Shown piece by piece: positions 19,243 through 28,362 of a stretch of DNA of 64,000 bases. Origin of the DNA: Bacteroides sp. (GTDB lineage: Bacteria > Bacteroidota > Bacteroidia > Bacteroidales > Bacteroidaceae); the NCBI RefSeq assembly GCF_028690125.1, contig NZ_JAQVBV010000010.1:62001-126000 (forward strand), given 5' to 3'. The translations under genes and the position numbers were made by a program. The notes under the pieces are model-generated. The model did no database searches. It saw only the letters and a program-made list of their open reading frames with translations, and had not been told where the DNA came from. Position 1 is the first letter of the stretch, and the number at the start of each line of letters is the position of its first letter.

Positions 19243-20190
19243 TTATATTATGCATATTCTCTTTTTCAAATTAGAAATTATTTGAATTAAAGATAATGGA
19301 GTTACATAATGATACAATAACTTAATTTTTTGCCTAAAGGTGGTTGATATTTTCCATCCTTTTAAAAATATTTTTTTTGATGAATATCTTTTCTCTGAAG
19401 GATATACTAAACGTATTGATATACTGTCTATATATAATTTTTTCATCACTTCATCTTCGCTATTCAGTTGATACAATTCACGATAACAATTGTAATTATT
19501 AATTGCATTAACAGCAGCTGGCATCATGCTACAGATTCCTCCTGGATGGACATGATATACGGCCAAAACATTTGATAGATATATTCCATTACCATTTTTC
19601 AATAAATGATATATTAAATGTATATCACGTGAATACTTATAATATTTAAACTTCTGTTGATATTCAACTAACATCTCTTTCCTAAAAAGAATAGTTAAAG
19701 GCATCGTAAACCATCTTTTTCCCCAATCTTGTAACGTAAAAAAGAAAAATCCTTCTTTAGAATCAATTTTCTGTATATTATCTATCTTTCCCAACTGCCT
19801 TCTAATATATCCACCACAGCATAATGAACAATCCGCATTATCCTCCAAAAGTTCTACTTGCTTTTGCAGTTTATAAGGGTCAATCCAATAATCATCTCCT
19901 TCACATAATGCTACATATTTTCCATGTGTATGTGCATCCATTATTTTACGAAGAGAACCGTCGTGTTTGGAATATTGGTTTTCGGTCTCAAAAATAGGTT
20001 TTATTATATTGGGATATTTTTCTGCATATTCACGTATTACAGCAGCCGTACCATCAGTAGATGCATCATCGTGAACAATCGCTTCAAAACGAAAATGTGT
20101 TTTTTGCATTATAAAACCTTCTAAACACTCACGAATATAAAGTTCATGATTATAAGCTAAACAACGAATTGTAACTAAAGGATTATCCAT
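19243..20190 (-). CDS. Glycosyltransferase family 2
   Basis: A 315-aa GT2 protein. The N-terminal VTIRCLAYNHELYIRECLEGFI is followed by the nucleotide-binding HDDASTDGTAAVIREY and the metal-binding CEGDDYWIDPYKLQKQ, a motif set common in Bacteroides capsule transferases. The C-terminal region is basic and partly hydrophobic. A 111-base AT-rich gap separates it from the polymerase gene, and it starts 3 bases after the opine-dehydrogenase-like gene ends. The transferred sugar is not predictable from sequence. Confidence 0.88.
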   Translation of the reverse strand: MDNPLVTIRCLAYNHELYIRECLEGFIMQKTHFRFEAIVHDDASTDGTAAVIREYAEKYPNIIKPIFETENQYSKHDGSLRKIMDAHTHGKYVALCEGDDYWIDPYKLQKQVELLEDNADCSLCCGGYIRRQLGKIDNIQKIDSKEGFFFFTLQDWGKRWFTMPLTILFRKEMLVEYQQKFKYYKYSRDIHLIYHLLKNGNGIYLSNVLAVYHVHPGGICSMMPAAVNAINNYNCYRELYQLNSEDEVMKKLYIDSISIRLVYPSEKRYSSKKIFLKGWKISTTFRQKIKLLYHYVTPLSLIQIISNLKKRICII

Positions 20191-20193
20191 AAT

Positions 20194-21231
20194 TCACAAA
20201 ATATAATATAACGTTTTTTTATTTATATTACGTCCAATTATCCTATAATCTACATTCATTATTTTGCAAGCCAAATCAATTATCAATGTAGTATATGGTA
20301 CTTCAATACTTAAATATTGAGCCAAGGATTCCAATGGAACTAACCCACAAGGGATATCTTCAAAAATATATCTATGTTGTATAGTAGCGGGTGCATCTAT
20401 TTCTCTATAAGCCAAATTATTTTGTAAACATTCATATAGTGTATCTCCAGAAACAGAATATGTCCGGCAAAGCCAGCATTGTAAGGATTCTAAAGAAAAA
20501 CCTAAAGCAACAGCTACTGACAAACGCTCTTTATCCATTTTCTCAAGAAATAAAGAAATACTTGGAGAAATTCCATCAAAATAATATTTAAATGAGATTC
20601 GCTCACTCTCTATACATCCAATATTCATCAATGTGGGAGCACAATGTAGTAGCATTCCAACATTTCCTAATGATGTATATATAAATGAATTAACAGGCTT
20701 TATATACAGTCTCATTGATTGTGGAAACAAATGAAATAAAGACATCGATTCAGTTTTTAATGAGGCCATCAACACTTCATTCTTCAACGCATAAATATGG
20801 ACCTTATTCGAAGACATTTTTCTTGCCGTATGAATGATTGTTTGCATTTCAAATATATGTGGTAGAGCTTCATTAGAAGAAAAGTCTAAAGCCTCAGAAA
20901 AATACAATGCACCAAACGTGCGACCAGGACTTAACACAATGATCGTATTGGCAGTAATGCGACCCGATAACATCCGCGCTATATCATTATGCGCTATAGT
21001 AGGTACTGTAATAATAATAAATTCTGTCAAAACATCATCTATATTACTAGATATTTTATTTATTTTTGCTACTCCACAAATAACACCTTCACTACATATT
21101 TCTTTTGTTTGTGATAAATCACTTATATTATCTCCTGTCCTATTCCACATATTCACTGTCACACCCGACAAAGATAAGTGCGCAGCAATCGCTAAACCTT
21201 GGTTCCCACATCCAATAATCAAAATTTCCAT
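20194..21231 (-). CDS. NAD/NADP octopine/nopaline dehydrogenase family protein
   Basis: Opine dehydrogenases reductively join an amino acid's amine to a 2-keto acid such as pyruvate. The 345-aa protein has an N-terminal Rossmann domain (ILIIGCGNQGLAIAAHL, residues about 3-19) and a C-terminal opine-dehydrogenase domain. The latter carries GMLLHCAPTLMNIG (catalytic His region), YYFDGISPS, EKMDKERLSVAVALG and the near-terminal APATIQHRYIFEDIPCGLVPLE. It sits directly after an ATP-grasp ligase in a capsule operon, an unusual place for opine chemistry. I infer that it makes an N-(1-carboxyalkyl) amino acid destined for amide linkage to an amino sugar. Confidence 0.82.
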   Translation of the reverse strand: MEILIIGCGNQGLAIAAHLSLSGVTVNMWNRTGDNISDLSQTKEICSEGVICGVAKINKISSNIDDVLTEFIIITVPTIAHNDIARMLSGRITANTIIVLSPGRTFGALYFSEALDFSSNEALPHIFEMQTIIHTARKMSSNKVHIYALKNEVLMASLKTESMSLFHLFPQSMRLYIKPVNSFIYTSLGNVGMLLHCAPTLMNIGCIESERISFKYYFDGISPSISLFLEKMDKERLSVAVALGFSLESLQCWLCRTYSVSGDTLYECLQNNLAYREIDAPATIQHRYIFEDIPCGLVPLESLAQYLSIEVPYTTLIIDLACKIMNVDYRIIGRNINKKTLYYIL

Positions 21232-21236
21232 AGCAA

Positions 21237-22499
21237 TTAGACGATTCGTTCTATATTAAAAGGTGCGATTAACATATTCTCATCCTTATCATTGCAAACT
21301 TGGACAGTATTCTGAATAATATCAATAACTTCTTTCATACGACTTTTATTGTCAGCAACAATAAAAAAACGTAAAACAATTTGCATCAAAGCACTATTCT
21401 CTTTTATATAATCACCTATGTCATATCGCTTTTCAGAATCAATAACTTCTTTTATCTGACATGCTTGTTCATAGCCAATAATCTGTTTTATACATCCGCC
21501 TTTCGCAACAAGACTCAATGTACAACATGGTTTAGAGAAATTGGGATTTTCTAAATTAATATCTATTTCCCCAACTGATCCTGTCAAAGAATAATTGACA
21601 AGCATATCAATATAGCTTATATTATTAAGATAGGATGTATATTTATATACAGAACTTCCTCCAGGTCTGTAGCCTGGTTCAAAAAAAGAAAAACCATCTT
21701 TATTAACAAATGCCTGAAGAAAAAAAGTTCCATTCTTAATTTCTAAATTAGCCAAGAAAGAACGAACTGTTGCATCCATTTCTAGCATAAATCTACATAA
21801 ATATCGTGAAGGATAAACATACAATTGCGGTAATGGCATTGTCACTTTCTGGTCATAGTTATAATAATAATCACTAATAGCAGACAATCTACTTTCACCA
21901 TTTGCTATGGTATAAAATACAACAATCTCATCACCATATAAATACTCCTCTATTACAACTTCTTTTTTTAAAGAAACAGAAATAGCGTAATCGTATGCTA
22001 CTAAAAGTTCATCCTCAGTATAGCATATTGAAATACCTTTCCCAGAACTACCATCGACAGGCTTTATTATAACAGGATAGATTATATTTCTCATGTCATG
22101 AATGGAATAATCATGTGCAACAGGTAAACCATATTCTTTGCACTTCTTTTTAAATAAAGCTTTGTCTGTACAAATCTCCCACTGTTCTTGGGTTGCATAA
22201 AATGGTCTTCCAGTCTGTGAACAAATTTTCATTGCCATCTCAACATTAAATTCATGAACCCCTGTATATATTCCATCAATGTGTTGGTCTATAACATATT
22301 TTGATAGTACATCCACATCTGCAGTACTAATATCCAAACATTCATCAGCTATTTGTTTGGCCTTTGATTTTTCCTTAGGTAAAAAATCAGTCACAATTGT
22401 ATATACCCCATTTTCTTTAGCATATTTCACGATTTCAAAAGAGCCTATAGGTTTACCTCCTAAAATCAATATTTTTTTTCCTGACAATTTATTCTTCAT
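21237..22499 (-). CDS. ATP-grasp ligase, capsule-associated (second of two)
   Basis: A 420-aa ATP-grasp protein of the carbamoyl-phosphate-synthase/D-Ala ligase superfamily. It has an N-terminal pre-ATP-grasp fold (KILILGGKPIGSFEIVKYA). The ATP-binding lid region reads YPVIIKPVDGSSGKGISICYTEDEL and KEVVIEEYLYGDEIVVFY. The metal-binding end (FFLQAFVNKDGFSFFEPGYRPGGSS) is divergent, lacking the usual ExN motif of the better-conserved paralogue at 23383-24594. ATP-grasp enzymes join a carboxylate to an amine through an acyl phosphate. It is followed after 5 bases by the opine-dehydrogenase-like gene. I infer that it activates an amino acid or opine. Confidence 0.82.
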   Translation of the reverse strand: MKNKLSGKKILILGGKPIGSFEIVKYAKENGVYTIVTDFLPKEKSKAKQIADECLDISTADVDVLSKYVIDQHIDGIYTGVHEFNVEMAMKICSQTGRPFYATQEQWEICTDKALFKKKCKEYGLPVAHDYSIHDMRNIIYPVIIKPVDGSSGKGISICYTEDELLVAYDYAISVSLKKEVVIEEYLYGDEIVVFYTIANGESRLSAISDYYYNYDQKVTMPLPQLYVYPSRYLCRFMLEMDATVRSFLANLEIKNGTFFLQAFVNKDGFSFFEPGYRPGGSSVYKYTSYLNNISYIDMLVNYSLTGSVGEIDINLENPNFSKPCCTLSLVAKGGCIKQIIGYEQACQIKEVIDSEKRYDIGDYIKENSALMQIVLRFFIVADNKSRMKEVIDIIQNTVQVCNDKDENMLIAPFNIERIV

Positions 22500-22505
22500 A
22501 ATTAT

Positions 22506-23351
22506 TTAATATAAATAGCTACATATATCAGCACATTCAATTTTATTCATCTCAAATCTTGAAATTTTCATAGCTGTATCAGCTAATGTGTTATATATAA
22601 GAGTATTATTATTCTTTAAAAAGTTAGTTCGATCGATATATTTTTTTCCATCAAAATCAGGATGAATTATGATTTCTATAAGTTTCAATTTATTAATGTC
22701 ACCAATTCTTTTGGTTCTAGAATTTTCCATATCACAAACAAATTGATTAATATTTCGACCTCCACCTATAATTTTAGTTTTATTAGCCTTTTTCTTAAAA
22801 TATCTCATCATAAAATAGTACTTAAGAGGTAAATAGGAAAGAATACTTTTACGATAATAACCAAAAAGATATGGCTCTATACCACGAATTACTGATATAT
22901 CATACTTTAATAACAAAGGTTCTAAGGCATACCAAACTGGTAAATTAAATATTATATCATTGTGTGTATCAATATATGGTAAAGTAAACCCATAATCTAA
23001 ATATTTTTTTATTTGAGCTTCTATTTCAGAACGTAATACCTTTATATGAGACAATGAAAAAACCTTTAATAAAGACCTAGGAGAAGTATTCACAAATGTA
23101 CTGTCTTCATTACAGTAACTTCTTATTTCTTTTAATCCTACCGTCAAAGGTATGCCTTCTGTTATATTAATATGTAATCCTACTTTATCGAAAAAATCGT
23201 ATTTTTTTGATAATTCCACCGCTTCTTCAGTAAATTCAGAATTGATAATGAGAGAAGTTTTAGAACTAATACCTTTCTGAAAAGAATAAACTACCGCCTC
23301 ATTTCTATATTGATTTAATCCAAAATCATCTGCATTAACAAAATAGTTCAT
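22506..23351 (-). CDS. ChbG/YdjC-family carbohydrate deacetylase
   Basis: A 281-aa metal-dependent polysaccharide or oligosaccharide deacetylase-like protein. Family motifs include the N-terminal NADDFGLNQYRNEAV (metal-binding Asp residues), VGLHINITEGIPLT, YIDTHNDIIFN (His ligand) and EIIIHPDFDGK. ChbG removes an acetyl group from chitobiose, and HpnK acts in hopanoid synthesis. In this operon, between two ATP-grasp genes, it may unmask an amine on an N-acetyl sugar so that another acyl group can be attached. No signal peptide is seen, so it probably acts in the cytoplasm. Confidence 0.85.
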   Translation of the reverse strand: MNYFVNADDFGLNQYRNEAVVYSFQKGISSKTSLIINSEFTEEAVELSKKYDFFDKVGLHINITEGIPLTVGLKEIRSYCNEDSTFVNTSPRSLLKVFSLSHIKVLRSEIEAQIKKYLDYGFTLPYIDTHNDIIFNLPVWYALEPLLLKYDISVIRGIEPYLFGYYRKSILSYLPLKYYFMMRYFKKKANKTKIIGGGRNINQFVCDMENSRTKRIGDINKLKLIEIIIHPDFDGKKYIDRTNFLKNNNTLIYNTLADTAMKISRFEMNKIECADICSYLY

Positions 23352-23382
23352 CTTGTTTTTTTATAGCAACCAATGTTTTTTA

Positions 23383-24594
23383 TCATTTAATTATTACTCT
23401 AAAAAAATTAGTCTGATACGACAATACATTTTTTAGCTGATCTTCCGAATCAAATTTTAAAATAAGAGTACCTACCGCATCATTTGCACCATTAAAAGAA
23501 GACACTGCATCGCCCTCTCTAACCCATAAATCTTTTTCAACTACGCACGATTTATTAAAATCTTCATTAATATCCAATCCTACAAAATACCCAGTCTTAT
23601 CTGCATGAAGAATAACCTCCGCCCAATGACCGTTATAAGATTTCTGTTCCACACCAATTACTTCCTCACCTACTGTCGAACGAACAGCATTGGCAATTAA
23701 ATCAACACCTGTAGCATAATATAGCATTTCTGCCAAACGATTACCTCCCCCACGAGGAGAGACTTCCATTATATAAGGTTTACCATCAATACCTATTCGG
23801 GTTTCAATATTGTAAATAGAGGTACGCATACCCAAAAGAGTAAGTAACCGTTGTATTTCGGAAGTTAATTCAGCTTCCTGTTCTACAGTAAATGTAGAAG
23901 GCCAACTATAAGCAGAAGGGGTATAAGGATTAGCTGCGTCCTCATCAAAACGCTGAGCAGAGAAAGAAACAAATTTCAGTTCCCCATCAACTGAAAAACT
24001 ATCTGTATCCGATGAGCAGCCTGCTTTTTCTATAAATTCTTCTACAATTACTCGCTTGGATAAGGAGTGTTCAAAAGCATAATTCAAAGCAGACTCCAAT
24101 TCCTCCAAGCAATCAACTCTTGTTACTCCTTTACTCCCAGCAGCGTCTGTTGGTTTTACCATAATTGGCCAAGGGAACCAGTATTTCTCTGCTAAAGCTT
24201 CTTCCACAGAAGAAAATCCCTTCGCTTTAGGAACATTAAAACCATTATCAGTGAGAAAATTACGAAATCGATCTTTATTCTGTAAAATACAAACCGAATC
24301 ATACGGATTCCCAGGAAGCCCCATTTGGTCTTGCACATAAGCGGCAGTTACTACACCTGGATCTACAGCAAATGACATAATACCATCTATTTGTAACTCA
24401 CGCGCTAGTTTTAATACCGCTTCTTTATCTATAATGCTCACATTATGATATTCATCAGAATATTTATGAGCTATATTGCCCGGAATATAATCACAAGTAA
24501 TAACATAATAACCTAACTGATGAGCAGCCTTAATAACAGGTAATAAATATCTTAATCCTCCTAAAAGTAAAAGTTTTTTTTGTTTCCCTTCCAT
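23383..24594 (-). CDS. ATP-grasp ligase, capsule-associated (first of two)
   Basis: A 403-aa ATP-grasp enzyme. It has an N-terminal pre-ATP-grasp domain (KLLLLGGLRYLLPVIKAAHQLGYYVITCD). The ATP-grasp core follows with WPIMVKPTDAAGSKGVTRVD, RVIVEEFIEKAGCSSDTDSF and the metal-binding end YNIETRIGIDGKPYIMEVSPRGGGNRLAEML. A small C-terminal domain (about 330-403) closes it. It resembles ATP-grasp proteins found in many Bacteroides capsule loci. Its ATG overlaps the aminotransferase stop codon by one base (TAATG), indicating tight coupling. It probably forms an amide on the amino group that the aminotransferase installs; the acyl donor is unknown. Confidence 0.85.
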   Translation of the reverse strand: MEGKQKKLLLLGGLRYLLPVIKAAHQLGYYVITCDYIPGNIAHKYSDEYHNVSIIDKEAVLKLARELQIDGIMSFAVDPGVVTAAYVQDQMGLPGNPYDSVCILQNKDRFRNFLTDNGFNVPKAKGFSSVEEALAEKYWFPWPIMVKPTDAAGSKGVTRVDCLEELESALNYAFEHSLSKRVIVEEFIEKAGCSSDTDSFSVDGELKFVSFSAQRFDEDAANPYTPSAYSWPSTFTVEQEAELTSEIQRLLTLLGMRTSIYNIETRIGIDGKPYIMEVSPRGGGNRLAEMLYYATGVDLIANAVRSTVGEEVIGVEQKSYNGHWAEVILHADKTGYFVGLDINEDFNKSCVVEKDLWVREGDAVSSFNGANDAVGTLILKFDSEDQLKNVLSYQTNFFRVIIK

Positions 24595-25703
24595 TATTTA
24601 ATAATTAGATTTATAACGCGTTCTACTGAATCTTCACCCAAATTATGATACATGGGTAAGCATATCACACTGTCTGCAACTTTAGTAGCCACTGGAAGAT
24701 TTTCCTTTTTTGCAGATTCTAACCCGCGATAAGTTGAGAACTCACTGATTAATGGATAAAAATACCGACGTCCCAAAACATTATAATCTTTCATTTTGAA
24801 ATACAATTCATCTCGAGTCATACCATACTTTTCTACATCTATAAAAACAGGAAAATAAGAATAATTATGACGAATTCCCGGCATATCATTCATAAAACGA
24901 ATACCTTCTACATTTCTCAAAGCCTCACGGTACTTTATGGCAACTTGATGTCGTGCTTCTATTGCAATATCTACTTGTTTCAAATTCAACAAACCATAGG
25001 CACTCCTTACTTCATCCATTTTACCATTAACGCCTGGAGCTACGATTTCTGTTTCATCGGCATAACCAAAATTTTTTAGATAATCAATACGCTTCTTCGT
25101 CTTTTCATCCTGACAAATCAAAGCACCTCCTTCAATTGTATTATAAACCTTGGTAGCATGAAAACTTAACGTAGACATGTCGCCTGCTTCCAATATAGAT
25201 TTACCATTCATTTCAACGCCAAAGGCATGTGCAGCATCATATATTACTTTTAAGCCATATTTATCTGCAATCTCTTGAATACGTTGTGTATCACATGGTT
25301 TACCATATACATGAACTGGCATGATAGCTGTTGTTCTTGGAGTAATGGCTGCTTCTATTTTATCAGGATCAAGGTTACAAGTTTCAGGATTAATATCCAC
25401 AAATACGGGCTTAATGCCATTCCACCACAAAGAATGAGTCGTAGCTACAAAACTATAGGGAGTTGTTATTACTTCACCTGTTATGCGTAAGGCTTGTAAA
25501 GCACACATTAAAGGCAAAGTTCCATTTGTAAATAGACTAATGTAAGGGACCTTCAAATACTCACACAATGCTTTCTCTAATTCTTGATGATAATGACCAT
25601 TATTAGTCAGCCATTTACGTTCCCAGATGTCTTGTAAATAAGGTATAAAATCATCTAAGGAAGGAAGTAACGGGGAAGTTACTGTAATTGTTTTATTATC
25701 CAT
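24594..25703 (-). CDS. DegT/DnrJ/EryC1 sugar aminotransferase, VioA-like
   Basis: A PLP enzyme that aminates a 4-keto sugar nucleotide. The 369-aa protein strongly resembles VioA, which makes dTDP-4-amino-4,6-dideoxyglucose (dTDP-Qui4N). Matching segments include the start VTSPLLPSLDDFIPYLQDIW, KWLTNNGHYHQELEKAL, FTNGTLPLMCALQALRITGEV, TPYSFVATTHSLWWNGIKPV and the PLP lysine K185 in SFHATK. The 4-keto substrate needs RmlA and RmlB, which are not in the window and must be encoded elsewhere. It is immediately upstream of and coupled to the first ATP-grasp gene, consistent with making the amine that is then acylated. Confidence 0.87.
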   Translation of the reverse strand: MDNKTITVTSPLLPSLDDFIPYLQDIWERKWLTNNGHYHQELEKALCEYLKVPYISLFTNGTLPLMCALQALRITGEVITTPYSFVATTHSLWWNGIKPVFVDINPETCNLDPDKIEAAITPRTTAIMPVHVYGKPCDTQRIQEIADKYGLKVIYDAAHAFGVEMNGKSILEAGDMSTLSFHATKVYNTIEGGALICQDEKTKKRIDYLKNFGYADETEIVAPGVNGKMDEVRSAYGLLNLKQVDIAIEARHQVAIKYREALRNVEGIRFMNDMPGIRHNYSYFPVFIDVEKYGMTRDELYFKMKDYNVLGRRYFYPLISEFSTYRGLESAKKENLPVATKVADSVICLPMYHNLGEDSVERVINLIIK

Positions 25704-25710
25704 ATTGAAA

Positions 25711-27156
25711 TTATTTTCGACGGATTATAGAGAATATTAATTGTTTCAATTCTAAATACTCCGGTAGTTTTGTTTTTTCATATATAATGAAAGCAATGAG
25801 AAGCCCCAGTAAGACTTGAACAGGAAGAATTATAAATACTGATATATTTAATAAAGAGATGCTCCACATAACCGCAGCTACGAAGAATGAAATCAAAAAC
25901 AGAGGAAGTATATCTTTTACTTGTTCTGTCGTCGAATAATGAATCAGGCAAGCTGAATAATAACTATTTAGAAAATAGGCAATAAAAGAAGTAAAAACAC
26001 TCCCCCAAAGCATATATTCAATTCCCAGAAAGATGCCTATCGTAATAGGTACTATCGCTATAATTTTTTTTATTATTTCAAGCCTTAAAAAAAGATCAGA
26101 GCGACCTTTCACCTGAAGGATGTTCAGATTTATGGCATGAAGAGGATATAGCATACCTGCAAAGCAAATAATCTGTAAGAAATAAACAGCAGAAAGCCAT
26201 TTTTCACCTATTAGTATAAAAATTAGTGATTTTGATATTGCTGCTAATCCTAACATACATGCAAAAGTTACTAACATAGTAATTTTAATAACTTTGCGAT
26301 AAGCTTCACGCAAACGCTCCGGTTCGTCTTGTATGGAGCTTAAAACGGGATAGCTAACGCGTTGAACAACAGAGGTCAAATTACTGGAAAATATAGTATT
26401 AAATTGTTCTGCACGGGTATATTGCCCTAATTGGGCAGCGCTGTAGAATCGACCTATTACAATATAATATACATTCTTATAAATTGTATCCAGAAGACCG
26501 GACAATAACAGCTTAGAGCCAAATCCGAAAAGTTCCTTGAAACTATTTATTGAAAATTCCCATACAGGACGCCATTTACTATAAACCCATAAGAAAAGAG
26601 TGTTCAATATCTGTCTTGAAAGCTGTTGCCCTACTAAACTCCAAACTCCCAAACCTGCAAAAGCCATACCCACTCCTACTATACCACTAGAAATAGAGGA
26701 TATAAGAGAGACTTTCGTTTGAGTCTTAAAGTTAATATTCCTCACGAAAATTGTACGAGGAATAATACCCAGTGCATTAATGATTAAAATCAAGCCTATG
26801 GTTTTCGTTACTTCAATCAATATAGGTTCTTTGAAAAAAGCGCTTATAGCAGGAGAAGAAATAAAAAGTAAAAGATAAAGGATTATGCTAACCACAAAAT
26901 TAAAATAAAACACGGTGTTATAATCCGCCCTTTCAACGTTTATCTTTCGTATTAAAGCACTGGAGAAACCGCTGTCTATAATAGAATTGGAAATTGCAAT
27001 AAAAACGGCGATTATCGCCATGGTTCCATACTCTGCCGGTGTAAGCAAACGTGCAAGAATTAATCCTATCAGAAAAGCGATACCAGAACTAGCAATATTA
27101 TCAATAAAGCTCCAGCTAACTCCTTGAATAGTTTTATTTTTTAGTGATTCAGACAA
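25711..27156 (-). CDS. Wzx-like repeat-unit flippase (MOP superfamily)
   Basis: A 481-aa polytopic inner-membrane protein with about 14 predicted helices. The N-terminus (LKNKTIQGVSWSFIDNIASSGIAFLIGLILARLLTPAEYG) and the RADYNTVFYFNF region match polysaccharide-exporting MOP flippases of the Wzx/WzxC type. It should move the undecaprenyl-linked repeat unit to the periplasmic face for polymerisation by the EpsG-like protein. It lies 7 bases upstream of the aminotransferase gene, in the same operon. Confidence 0.88.
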   Translation of the reverse strand: MSESLKNKTIQGVSWSFIDNIASSGIAFLIGLILARLLTPAEYGTMAIIAVFIAISNSIIDSGFSSALIRKINVERADYNTVFYFNFVVSIILYLLLFISSPAISAFFKEPILIEVTKTIGLILIINALGIIPRTIFVRNINFKTQTKVSLISSISSGIVGVGMAFAGLGVWSLVGQQLSRQILNTLFLWVYSKWRPVWEFSINSFKELFGFGSKLLLSGLLDTIYKNVYYIVIGRFYSAAQLGQYTRAEQFNTIFSSNLTSVVQRVSYPVLSSIQDEPERLREAYRKVIKITMLVTFACMLGLAAISKSLIFILIGEKWLSAVYFLQIICFAGMLYPLHAINLNILQVKGRSDLFLRLEIIKKIIAIVPITIGIFLGIEYMLWGSVFTSFIAYFLNSYYSACLIHYSTTEQVKDILPLFLISFFVAAVMWSISLLNISVFIILPVQVLLGLLIAFIIYEKTKLPEYLELKQLIFSIIRRK

Positions 27157-27206
27157 TGGTAATTTACTTAAATATCAAAGAAAATAATGAGAGAATTCAA
27201 TACAAA

Positions 27207-28322
27207 CTACGCTAATTGAGATCGTTTTTCCTGCTTTTTTTTACGTAATCTGTCCCACCATAGATTCAGCCCAATCCAAATAACTATATCTGCCAATAAC
27301 ATAATGGTATTGTTAATATAAGGCATAAATAAAATATTGACAGCACTAAAAGCACAAGATATAAATAGTAAACTAATCATTGCTTTGCGAGGTGTTAATC
27401 CAATGGCCAATAATTTGTGATGAATGTGGTTCTTATCTGGTTCAAAAGGGTTTTTCCCATTACGAAGACGAATAAGCACAACACGTATAACATCAAATGA
27501 AGGAATAATCAAAGTACTGAAAGCTATCACAAAAGCACCTTCCGTATAAGAAATTATTTCCGGATTGTTCTGACTATATTTGATAGTTAAAAAACTAAGG
27601 ATGTAACCTAAAGTCAAGCTACCTGTATCTCCCATAAAAATTTTCCGGGCACGCTCGGCACTACCAAATACATTATAATAGAAAAAAGGAACAAGTACTC
27701 CCACTGTACTAAAAGCAAGCATGCCATAGAACCATAAACCTTTCTCTACAAACAATGCTCCCAACACTAAAAGAGCCACGCTACTTAATCCTGAAGCAAG
27801 TCCGTCAATCCCATCTATTAGATTAATTGCATTAGTAATAAAAACAACAGTCAGTACCGTAAATGGAATGCCTATATATTTTGGAATGGTATAAATACCA
27901 AACAATCCATAGAAGTCGTTTATCCAAAGTCCGGCTATAGGAAAGAGACAAGCACAAAGGATTTGAATAGCAAATTTCTGACGATAACGGACACCGATCA
28001 AGTCGTCTGCAATCCCCGTCAGATATAAAAGAGTCATTCCACAAATGAAGAGCAAACACTCCGGAAGAATGAAAACTGCCGGAAGAACAGGTATACCATA
28101 TCCTGTCAAAGTTCTTAAAGCTAATATCACGCAGCATGAAAATAAAATGGTAGGAAAGAAAGATACACCTCCCAAACGTGGAATAGCACGTTTATGTATT
28201 TTACGCTCATCCGGCATATCAAATAATTTCTTCCGTAAAGAAATCATCAAGATACGGGGAATAATAAGCCTTGCAATAAAAGCCGAAATGACAAAAGCTA
28301 AGATTATAAATAAATAATTCAT
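27207..28322 (-). CDS. WecA/MraY-family initiating sugar-1-phosphate transferase
   Basis: A 371-aa membrane enzyme that transfers a HexNAc-1-phosphate from its UDP-sugar to undecaprenyl phosphate, the first step of repeat-unit assembly. Family motifs are RKIHKRAIPRLGGVSFFPTIL near the N-terminus, YLTGIADDLIGVRYRQK (the DD motif), TNAINLIDGIDGLASGLS, FMGDTGSLTLGYIL and the cytoplasmic loop DKNHIHHKLLAIGLTPRKA. About 10 to 11 membrane segments are predicted. The substrate is likely UDP-GlcNAc or a related UDP-HexNAc, by family. Downstream of Wzz and upstream of Wzx in the operon. Confidence 0.9.
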   Translation of the reverse strand: MNYLFIILAFVISAFIARLIIPRILMISLRKKLFDMPDERKIHKRAIPRLGGVSFFPTILFSCCVILALRTLTGYGIPVLPAVFILPECLLFICGMTLLYLTGIADDLIGVRYRQKFAIQILCACLFPIAGLWINDFYGLFGIYTIPKYIGIPFTVLTVVFITNAINLIDGIDGLASGLSSVALLVLGALFVEKGLWFYGMLAFSTVGVLVPFFYYNVFGSAERARKIFMGDTGSLTLGYILSFLTIKYSQNNPEIISYTEGAFVIAFSTLIIPSFDVIRVVLIRLRNGKNPFEPDKNHIHHKLLAIGLTPRKAMISLLFISCAFSAVNILFMPYINNTIMLLADIVIWIGLNLWWDRLRKKKQEKRSQLA

Positions 28323-28362
28323 TGCGATAGATAGCCCTGAAATAGGGCTGTGATTTTAGGTT

